NCBI GenBank assembly: GCA_023431345.1
Contig: JAEYWK010000112.1
Location: 1 to 9,876 of the forward strand
DNA length: 9,876 nt
Direction of reading: 5' to 3'
Source of the DNA: Pseudomonadota bacterium
GTDB taxonomy: Bacteria; Myxococcota_A; Polyangia; Polyangiales; Polyangiaceae
Part shown: positions 1 to 5,286 of the stretch, piece by piece
Position numbering within the stretch: position 1 is the stretch's first letter
Layout of the letters: each line of letters opens with the position of its first letter
The notes under the pieces: generated by a model
The model's input: only the letters and a program-made list of their open reading frames with translations
What the model was told of the DNA's origin: nothing
The model's database searches: none
Program-made: the position numbers and the translations under genes

Positions 1-1011
1 GTGCAGGTGCCGAGCGGCGGCGGGCCCGACGGTGACGCGGGGGAGCTCGGCGTCGGGGGCGCGCCACCCGACGACACGGCGCCGCTGCGCTTGTTCTGGA
101 TCGACGTCGAGGGCGGCGGCGCGACGCTGCTCGTGGCACCGAACGGCGAAACGGTGTTGGTCGACACCGGCTTCGGAGGCGACCGCGACGCGAAGCGCAT
201 CGCAGCGGTGCTGAAGGACCAAGCCCACGCCGACCGCATCCATCACCTCATCATCACGCACTACCATGTCGATCACGTCGGCGGTGCGTCGGCGCTCGCC
301 GCGCTCGTGCCGATCGAGCGGTTTTACGATCATGGAGACAGCGTGGAGGGCGGCAGCGGCTTCAATGGCTACGTAACGCTCGCGGGCTCCAAGCGCACGC
401 TGCTGAAGCCGGGCGACGTGCTGGAGCTAGGTGCGCTTCAGCTCACGTTCGTTACGGCGGCAGGCAAGGTGATCGCGTCGCCCCTCGCGGGCGGCGGCGC
501 GAACCCGCTGTGCCCCAGCAACGTGACCAAAGACCAAGACGGAGGGGCCGAGAACGCGCAGAGCGTCGGCTTCGTGGCGCGTTTCGGCCCCTTCGATTTC
601 GTCGACTTGGGTGACCTCACCTGGGCGGCCGAGCAGGCTCTGATGTGCCCGACCAACCGCCTGGGCGCAGCCGATCTGTTCCAGGTGAGCCATCACGGCA
701 TGGACATCTCCAATTCGCCCCAGCTCGTGCACGCGCTCGCGCCGACCGTGGCGGTGATGAATAACGGAGCCAGCAAGGGCGGCTCGCCCGCGACGTTCGA
801 GGTCTTGAAGTCGTCGCCCGGGCTCAGCGACATCTGGGCTCTCCATCAGGTCACCGCCAACGACGCGGCGCACAACGCGTCCGAGGCGCTCACGGCCAAC
901 CTCGCCGGCCCCGACGCGGCGCATTTCATCTCCGCGGTCGTCACCGCAGACGGCGCTTTCACGCTGACCAACGCTCGCAACGGCACCACACGCTCTTACG
1001 CCTCACGTTGA
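1..1011 (+). CDS. MBL-fold metallohydrolase (ComEC/Rec2-type), probably 5'-partial
   Basis: A metallo-beta-lactamase-fold hydrolase of the stand-alone ComEC-like type. Visible motifs, numbered from base 1: a core beta strand ending LVDTG (53-57), the metal-binding HYHVDH motif (H87, H89, D91, H92), a later metal ligand region DLGDLTW (D205), and VSHHGMD (H231, H232). The segments FYDHGD, NPLC and MNNGASKGGSP are what I associate with a family of secreted or periplasmic MBL proteins in Acidobacteria, Planctomycetes and Myxococcota. Two cysteines (C171, C216) sit in conserved-looking contexts. Substrate is unknown; a hydrolytic metal site is likely. The frame is already open at base 1, and residues 1-27 are a Gly/Asp/Pro-rich spacer rather than a normal N-terminus. 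The GTG at base 1 may therefore be an internal codon, with a signal peptide lying outside the window. The stop is TGA at 1009-1011. Confidence 0.88.
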   Translation: MQVPSGGGPDGDAGELGVGGAPPDDTAPLRLFWIDVEGGGATLLVAPNGETVLVDTGFGGDRDAKRIAAVLKDQAHADRIHHLIITHYHVDHVGGASALAALVPIERFYDHGDSVEGGSGFNGYVTLAGSKRTLLKPGDVLELGALQLTFVTAAGKVIASPLAGGGANPLCPSNVTKDQDGGAENAQSVGFVARFGPFDFVDLGDLTWAAEQALMCPTNRLGAADLFQVSHHGMDISNSPQLVHALAPTVAVMNNGASKGGSPATFEVLKSSPGLSDIWALHQVTANDAAHNASEALTANLAGPDAAHFISAVVTADGAFTLTNARNGTTRSYASR

Positions 1012-1210
1012 GCGGGGCCCCGGCGCGCGCCTAACTTAGTATTCCTTCGAACGTGCGTCCCGGCGTGACTCGGGTTGGGACGAGCGTCTCGCGCTGGGGC
1101 AGCCGCCAGGCTGAGCGTGGCAGGTCGTCACGCGGAGCGCGGGCCGTGAAGGTGCCTTTCTAGACTTTCATGATCGTCGTCGCGATTTGAGGGCTCGATC
1201 GCTCAAGAGT

Positions 1211-1222
1211 CTCAGCGCTGAG
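1211..1222. promoter_or_regulatory. Perfect 12-bp palindrome, possible operator
   Basis: CTCAGCGCTGAG is a perfect 12-base palindrome centred about 63 bases before the ATG of the response regulator. It has the form of a dimeric-regulator binding site. No known regulator is matched, so the function is inferred from symmetry and position only. Confidence 0.3.
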
Positions 1223-1240
1223 CCGTTCTTTACGGCGTGA

Positions 1241-1261
1241 GGGCGAGCGCTGCGCTCGTCC
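1241..1261. promoter_or_regulatory. 21-base inverted repeat just before the response regulator
   Basis: CGAGCGC (1244-1250) and GCGCTCG (1252-1258) flank a single T. The symmetry extends outward to 1241 and 1261 with one G-T pair, giving ten paired positions. It ends 18 bases before the ATG at 1280. It could be an operator or a hairpin in the 5' leader. The one-base centre argues for DNA binding rather than a simple RNA hairpin. Confidence 0.33.
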
Positions 1262-1279
1262 GCGTCATGGGAATCGAGC

Positions 1280-1762
1280 ATGGCCTTCGGTGAGACGGCA
1301 GCGGCCCCGCACATCCAGCAGGCACGAGGCAGGGTCCTCCTGGTTGACGACGAGCCTGAGCTGCGTCGAACCTTCAAGCGCGCTCTCACTCGGACCGGCT
1401 TCGAGGTGGTCGAGGCGGCGAACGGTCGGCTGGCCCTACAGCTGCTCACGCAGCACGACTTCGAGGCCGTCGTGAGCGACGTGCGCATGCCGGACATGGA
1501 CGGGCTCGAGCTGCTGCAGCGCCTGCTCGTCGTCGCGCCGACCGTGCCGGTGGTGCTGATGTCCGGCTCGTGCGGGGTGGTCAGCGCCATCGAGCTACGA
1601 GACAGCGGTGCTTTCGCGTTCCTCGACAAACCGGTGCAGCTCGACCACCTGCGAGGAACCGCCGCCGCCGCCATCGAGACCCATCGCGAGCGCCTCCGTG
1701 ACGAGGAGACGAATGTCCGCCACTCAGGGGTGCAGCGCGTTTGGCGTCGCTTCGGGCCGTGA
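1280..1762 (+). CDS. Stand-alone response regulator receiver (CheY-like)
   Basis: A single-domain receiver protein of 160 residues. Residues 17-137 form the receiver: acidic pair D23/D24, phospho-acceptor D67 in VSDVRMPDMDG, switch Ser S95 in LMSGS, and the invariant K117 in DKPV. All catalytic positions are present, so it should be phosphorylatable by a histidine kinase. After the receiver there are only about 23 Arg/Glu-rich residues and no output domain, so it probably acts by protein contact or as a phosphate sink. ATG at 1280 is preceded by a weak GGGA at 1269-1272; another ATG at 1267 is out of frame. No histidine kinase gene is adjacent. Its receiver is about half identical, by hand alignment, to that of the kinase fusion at 5287-6702, including the stretch GRVLLVDD.PELRR and SDVRMPDM, which suggests duplication. 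Confidence in the family is very high; the partner is unknown. Confidence 0.94.
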   Translation: MAFGETAAAPHIQQARGRVLLVDDEPELRRTFKRALTRTGFEVVEAANGRLALQLLTQHDFEAVVSDVRMPDMDGLELLQRLLVVAPTVPVVLMSGSCGVVSAIELRDSGAFAFLDKPVQLDHLRGTAAAAIETHRERLRDEETNVRHSGVQRVWRRFGP

Positions 1763-1774
1763 CGGTCGCACGCC

Positions 1775-1798
1775 GCGCCGCCCATCGCTGAGCGGCGC
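1775..1798. terminator. Hairpin between convergent genes, possible bidirectional terminator
   Basis: GCGCCGC (1775-1781) and GCGGCGC (1792-1798) form a perfect 7-base stem with a 10-base loop in the 50-base gap between the stops of the response regulator and the collagen-like lipoprotein. There is no T-run on either strand, so intrinsic termination is uncertain, but the position fits a shared 3' hairpin. Confidence 0.4.
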
Positions 1799-1812
1799 AG
1801 GGCGATGAAAGC

Positions 1813-3663
1813 TCAAGGGGCGCCGTAGAGCGGCGTGATCTCGAAGAACGCGGTCGAGCCGCTGATCTCGTTGCCGACCACGAGCAACGCCTTGCCGGTG
1901 GGGCTCGCGTCGGCGGCAATGAACGCCGACGCTTCCGGCCCCAGGTCTCCGCCGTCGCTTTCGACGTCAGCCAGAAAGTCGCGCGTGTTCACGTAGCTTA
2001 CGAAGCGCGGATTTTCTGGCAGCGTGAGGTCGTAGACCATCACGCCGCCGACGCGCTCGAGTCCGATGAACGCGAACGGCGTGCCGCCCACGTCGCCGAT
2101 GGTGACCGCTTCGGGCTCCGGACCCTTGTCGTCCGAGCGGTTGTCGAAGGTGTTGTTCGTGTTACTGGCGTTGAAATTGGCGGGGAACCGCTTGGCGGTT
2201 CGGAGCTCGAGCTCGCTCCCGCTATCGTAGACGAGGGCGCCCGTTTCACTCCACACCGAGAACGAGCGCGCGCCGAAGGCGTAGATGGCGTCGAAGTCGC
2301 CGTCGCCGTCGGTGTCGCCGAGCTGGCTGGTGACGTTCAGCCGCCCCAGGTTGTTTTCTAGCTTCAAGCTCGCGGCGTCGGGGAAGCGCAGTGGGTCGAG
2401 CACGTAGTCGGCGTTGCCGAGGCGCAGCGCCTCGCTCAGCTCTTCGTACTCGCGCGCGTCGCCCTCGTTGGCCGTTACGAGGTAGGTTTGGCCGGCGACT
2501 TGGTAGGCGGCGATCGCGTCCGGCTGGTACATGCCGAAGATGGGCCAACTACGAATGTCGATGGCGCCGTCTCGATCGCTTGCGTCGAGCTCGTTACCGA
2601 GCAGCGCGTGGTTCTTGAAGCCGAGCGGCACGACAGACGTCAGCGTTGCGGTCGTCACGTCGATGATGGCAAGCGCGTTGTTCTCCTGCAGCGTGACCCA
2701 GGCCGTCTTGCCATCGGCAGAGACCGCGATGTACTCAGGCTCGAAGTCTTGGGCCACCGTCGAGCCCGGACCATAGACGCGCACGCCTCGCGCGCGCAGC
2801 TCATCGACGCTGCTGTCGAGCGACGCGAAGCCGACCGTTTGCACGCTGGGCGGGGAGGCGAACGCGGCGGGCATCGTAATCACCGAGACGCTCCCTTCCG
2901 GATCGATCGAATAGTCGGTGGCGGGCTCACCTTCGTTGGCGACCAGCACCTTGCTGCCGTCGGGCGTGAAGGTCAGCATGTCGGGCAGCGAGCCGACCTC
3001 CACTTGGCCGAGCAGCTCGAGCGAGTCTGTGTCGTAAAAGGCCACCACACCGGGCTCGATCTTCGGCTCGGCCTCGATCGCGACCGCCAGTACGCCATTT
3101 TTGGCGGCGACGCTGTTGGCGGAGCCGAGGGTCTTGAGCGGGTCTGCGTCGGCGACGTCGATGGTCGCGAGCTTCGCCGGCTCGGCCGGGTTCGTGATGT
3201 TGAGCACATCGATCGTGGCCTGACTGGCGTTGACCACGAACACGCGCTTCGTCACGTCGTCGAAGGTGACGATCTCGGCCGCTCCCTCGTCGAACACGCC
3301 GGTTTCGTGACGGCCGATCAGGCGCAAGCTCAGGCCGACGGGAGGCGACGTCGCGGGGTCGCCTTCAGGGCCTGGGGGCCCGACCAGGCCCTGCTCACCA
3401 GTCTCGCCTTTCTCACCTTTCTCACCCTTTGCTCCGGTCGGGCCTTGCTCGCCGCGAGGGCCCGCTTCGCCCCGAGGCCCTGGCTCACCCTGCGGCCCCG
3501 CTTCGCCGCGAGGCCCTGGCTCGCCTTGCGGCCCCGCTTCCCCGGGCGGCCCGGGCTCCCCTCGAGGACCGGTCTCGCCATCCTCTCCGCCGCACGCGCC
3601 GAGTAGGCCGAGGGCTGCAAACAAAACGTACGTGGACATCCGCGAACAGAACGAAATAGTCAT
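1813..3663 (-). CDS. Collagen-like / MSP130-type (choice-of-anchor I) beta-propeller lipoprotein
   Basis: A 616-residue predicted outer-surface lipoprotein. Residues 1-24 are a lipoprotein signal peptide with the lipobox LGAC (C24). Residues 26-103 are 26 uninterrupted Gly-X-Y triplets, rich in GEP, GPR, GEK and GPP, i.e. a collagen-like stalk. Residues from about 110 to 616 match the choice-of-anchor I / mesenchyme-specific glycoprotein (MSP130) beta-propeller family: VANEGEP (241-247), DPEGSVSVI, a second ANEGDAREY near 398, the acidic DTDGDGDFD near 447-456, GPEPEAVTIGDVGG near 514, FIGLERVGGVMVYD, and a C-terminal block ending in GNEISGSTAFFEI. No catalytic site is recognised; binding or adhesion is the safest guess, and the acidic run could bind Ca2+. 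The ATG at 3663 has AAAGGG eight bases upstream and supplies Arg8 ahead of the hydrophobic core. An internal ATG at 3639 would leave a signal peptide with no basic residue. It is convergent with the response regulator and divergent from the membrane-protein gene. Confidence 0.93.
   Translation of the reverse strand: MTISFCSRMSTYVLFAALGLLGACGGEDGETGPRGEPGPPGEAGPQGEPGPRGEAGPQGEPGPRGEAGPRGEQGPTGAKGEKGEKGETGEQGLVGPPGPEGDPATSPPVGLSLRLIGRHETGVFDEGAAEIVTFDDVTKRVFVVNASQATIDVLNITNPAEPAKLATIDVADADPLKTLGSANSVAAKNGVLAVAIEAEPKIEPGVVAFYDTDSLELLGQVEVGSLPDMLTFTPDGSKVLVANEGEPATDYSIDPEGSVSVITMPAAFASPPSVQTVGFASLDSSVDELRARGVRVYGPGSTVAQDFEPEYIAVSADGKTAWVTLQENNALAIIDVTTATLTSVVPLGFKNHALLGNELDASDRDGAIDIRSWPIFGMYQPDAIAAYQVAGQTYLVTANEGDAREYEELSEALRLGNADYVLDPLRFPDAASLKLENNLGRLNVTSQLGDTDGDGDFDAIYAFGARSFSVWSETGALVYDSGSELELRTAKRFPANFNASNTNNTFDNRSDDKGPEPEAVTIGDVGGTPFAFIGLERVGGVMVYDLTLPENPRFVSYVNTRDFLADVESDGGDLGPEASAFIAADASPTGKALLVVGNEISGSTAFFEITPLYGAP
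3454..3561 (-). repeat. Three tandem 36-bp repeats within the collagen-like region
   Basis: Residues 35-70 of the lipoprotein consist of three consecutive 12-residue units: GEPGPPGEAGPQ, GEPGPRGEAGPQ and GEPGPRGEAGPR. The DNA is repeated with a 36-base period. The unit farthest upstream in the gene (plus-strand higher coordinates) is the most diverged. The number of units is a likely place for slippage or recombination that alters stalk length. The full Gly-X-Y tract spans 3355-3588. Confidence 0.85.
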
Positions 3664-3879
3664 GGGTTGAACCCTTTCGAAGACGGGCTGGTTATCGCGC
3701 CCGTCTCGCTGCGCCGCGATGATGAAGCAGGAGCAATTGCGGGGCGATTGGTTGAAGTTTCGGCGTCCGCGTCACATGGGCGTCACGCTGACGCTCGCGA
3801 GGCGAGCGCGTCTTGCGCTCGAGGCAGCTGGCGGTTGCTAGGGACGCTGCCCTATGCTCTCCCTGACTTGCCTGAGCCT
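3664..3879. promoter_or_regulatory. Divergent intergenic region between lipoprotein and DedA-like genes
   Basis: This 216-base gap should carry promoters for both divergent genes. It contains a perfect hairpin/palindrome, CGCTCGC (3792-3798), GAG, GCGAGCG (3802-3808). The plus-strand reading frame is open back to a TTG at 3667, but the encoded 71 residues are low-complexity, hydrophilic and unlike any leader. I therefore read this stretch as non-coding. I could not find a promoter hexamer pair good enough to call. Confidence 0.4.
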
Positions 3880-4518
3880 GTGCCCCCCCGTGTGCGCTCC
3901 GCCGTTTGGGGGCTTGTTACGCTCGTCACCGTCGCCAGCTTGCTGGGTACTGCGCTGTCGCCCTACCTGCTCGTGAAGAGCCCGCTGCTTCTGGTGGCGA
4001 TCTCAGCCGCTGCCCATCACGTGGCTCTGGCGGCGGCCAGCGTCGAGCCCGTACCGCTGATCATCGTCGCTACCTTGCGACGGGTGCTGACCGGCCTGAG
4101 CGCCTACGGCCTCGGGTACCTCTATGGTGGCTTGGCCATCGCGTGGGTCGAGCAGCGCCACGCCCGCCTCGCCGAGCTCCTGCGCCTGCTGGAGCGCTTG
4201 TTCTCTCGCTTTGGCGTGGCTCTGCTGATCCTGGCGCCCGCGCCGACGCTAGCCGTCTTCGCGGGGGCGGCGCGCAGCCGAATCAGCCTGTTCCTCGCGG
4301 CGCTCACGCTCGGTCATTTGCTTTGGAACACGCTCACTCAGCTCTTGGGTGACGTCCTCGCACATCGAACGGACATGCTCACGGCGTTTCTCGGCGAGCA
4401 CTTGCTCGAGAGCACCGCCGTCTGCGTCGCGCTCGTCGTCCTGCAGCAAGTCGTCAGTCGCTTGCGCCGTAGGCCGCAGGCAGCGCCATCAGCCGAGTCA
4501 GTAACCGAGAGTCAGTAA
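3880..4518 (+). CDS. Small DedA/VTT-like integral membrane protein
   Basis: A hydrophobic protein of about 212 residues from the GTG at 3880. It has predicted membrane segments near residues 9-28, 34-55, 58-89 (long, Gly-rich, possibly re-entrant), 111-130, 134-160 and 175-193, with a charged amphipathic loop at 90-110 and a basic tail. The pattern GLGYLYGGLAIAW, followed by a charged loop, then ERLFSRFG and later a Gly/Trp segment (GHLLWN), resembles the DedA/VTT (SNARE-associated) fold. Known DedA proteins act as flippases or transporters for lipid carriers. The Arg-Phe-x-Pro...Arg signature of classical DedA members is not present here (LAPAPTLAVFAG instead), so this is a divergent member and its substrate is unknown. 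No start has a good ribosome site: the alternatives are TTG at 3667 and 3868 and GTG at 3892. I chose 3880 because it gives a short basic N-terminus before the first membrane segment. The stop overlaps the 3' end of the cyclase gene by 7 bases. Confidence 0.72.
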   Translation: MPPRVRSAVWGLVTLVTVASLLGTALSPYLLVKSPLLLVAISAAAHHVALAAASVEPVPLIIVATLRRVLTGLSAYGLGYLYGGLAIAWVEQRHARLAELLRLLERLFSRFGVALLILAPAPTLAVFAGAARSRISLFLAALTLGHLLWNTLTQLLGDVLAHRTDMLTAFLGEHLLESTAVCVALVVLQQVVSRLRRRPQAAPSAESVTESQ

Positions 4519-4526
4519 ATGACTCG
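4505..4526. terminator. Hairpin containing overlapping convergent stop codons
   Basis: GAGTCA (4509-4514) and TGACTC (4520-4525) form a 6-base stem around a GTAAA loop. Allowing a 2-base bulge, the arms extend as CCGAG-TCA / TGA-CTCGG. The plus-strand TAA (4516-4518) and the minus-strand TGA (4514-4512) both lie inside this structure. It could act as a bidirectional 3' end signal; there is no T-run. Confidence 0.38.
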
Positions 4527-5126
4527 GAAATTCTCCTCGGGGCCGATCGAAATCGTCCCGATTCCTTCGAACTTCACGCCGGGGTGCTCGCCGAGCGCAG
4601 CGCGGGCCTCGGCCGTGACGAGGATCTCGTCCGCTTTTGCCGTGTCTTCGCCGAGCTTGCTGGCGGCGTTGACCTCGCGGCCCCAAACGTCTTGATCCGC
4701 GATTCGCAGAATTCTGCCGAAGCCGAGCCCGACGCAGAGCAAGATTTGCTCCTCGGGCCTGCGGCGTTCGTTCACCTTGGCGCAGGCGCGCTGCATCGAA
4801 ACGGCACAGTCGAGCGCCCGGTCGACACGGCGGAAGAGGATCAGGAGGCTATCGCCCTCTTCTTTGATCAGCAGCCCGTCGTGGCGCTCGACGATAGGGA
4901 GCAAGATCTTGCGCTGCTCGTGGATCACCTGCAGAAAATGGATGATCCCGAACTCTTGCACCCGGCGCGAGAAGCCAGATAGGTCGGTGAACATGACCGC
5001 CCAATCCTCTCCGAACAGGTCCCAAATGCGGCGGTCTAGCTCGGCGACGTCGGCGCCGGCCTGGCTGCGCTCCTCCACCAAGGCCCAGAGCCGCGCCTGA
5101 CTCCCTTTCAAGTCACGGTCGTGCAT
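4512..5126 (-). CDS. Class III adenylate/guanylate cyclase, cytosolic single-domain
   Basis: A 204-residue class III nucleotide cyclase homology domain with a short helical N-terminus (about 1-40) and no membrane segment. Visible catalytic positions: first metal Asp D48 in MFTDLSGFS, second metal Asp D92 in KEEGD, substrate-specifying Lys K88 and Asp D146 in DVWG, and transition-state Asn N153 in VNAASKL. The Lys/Asp specificity pair predicts ATP as substrate and cAMP as product. The position usually occupied by the transition-state Arg is Lys (K157). This substitution may be normal for the VNxASKLGED subgroup, but activity should not be assumed. The start ATG at 5126 is the only Met near the N-terminus and lacks a clear ribosome site; a candidate promoter lies almost on top of it. 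It is divergent from the receiver-kinase gene across a 160-base gap and convergent with the membrane-protein gene. Confidence 0.9.
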   Translation of the reverse strand: MHDRDLKGSQARLWALVEERSQAGADVAELDRRIWDLFGEDWAVMFTDLSGFSRRVQEFGIIHFLQVIHEQRKILLPIVERHDGLLIKEEGDSLLILFRRVDRALDCAVSMQRACAKVNERRRPEEQILLCVGLGFGRILRIADQDVWGREVNAASKLGEDTAKADEILVTAEARAALGEHPGVKFEGIGTISIGPEENFRVIY

Positions 5127-5135
5127 GTGGGCGAG

Positions 5136-5144
5136 ATTACACCA
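5136..5144 (-). promoter_or_regulatory. Candidate extended -10 promoter of the cyclase gene
   Basis: Read on the minus strand this is TGG TGTAAT. The hexamer matches the TATAAT consensus at five of six positions and is preceded by the TGn extension. The predicted start of transcription, 6-7 bases downstream, falls two to four bases before the ATG at 5126, implying a near-leaderless mRNA. No -35 match is seen at 16-18 bases, which is tolerated for extended -10 promoters. Confidence 0.35.
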
Positions 5145-5261
5145 GCTTTCATGCTCCCACCTGCCCGTTCACGACCAAAGCGCCAGCGCTGATTCAAGGA
5201 AGCGACTCATCGGCCGCTCTCTGGGTTAGACTGGAAGCTCCGGGGGCGGCGCCCGTTTGCT

Positions 5262-5282
5262 GCCCTCCAGCACTGGAAGGGC
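5262..5282 (+). promoter_or_regulatory. Hairpin enclosing the Shine-Dalgarno of the receiver-kinase gene
   Basis: GCCCTCCA (5262-5269) can pair with TGGAAGGGC (5274-5282) across a GCAC tetraloop, leaving one bulged A. The strong ribosome site GGAAGGG (5275-5281) is wholly inside the 3' arm. The ATG follows at 5287, five bases after the stem. This position decides the start and suggests occlusion of translation initiation. Confidence 0.5.
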
Positions 5283-5286
5283 GAGT

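Larger units (their letters stand above)
1012..1279. other. Intergenic region upstream of the response regulator
   Basis: This 268-base stretch holds no convincing gene. Just after the hydrolase stop there are back-to-back GC palindromes (GGGGCCCC at 1014-1021 and GGCGCGCGCC at 1022-1031) without a T-run, so they are weak terminator candidates. A longer-range inverted repeat pairs CGTCCC (1056-1061) with GGGACG (1077-1082). Two stronger palindromes close to the next gene are listed separately. I could not identify a convincing -35/-10 pair. Confidence 0.6.

Noticed and set aside
1168..1785. Minus-strand open frame (205 codons) opposite the response regulator
   Set aside because: Ser/Arg-rich translation typical of the antisense of a GC-rich gene; the plus strand has all receiver motifs.
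3355..3588. Possible CRISPR-like or satellite array from regular short repeats
   Set aside because: The periodicity is explained by Gly-X-Y codons in an open frame; there are no unique spacers of constant length.
2488..3606. Long plus-strand open frame (372 codons) opposite the collagen/MSP130 gene
   Set aside because: It is antisense to a gene with clear family motifs; the translation is His/Arg/Asp-rich with no fold or motif, as expected from GC-rich codon bias.
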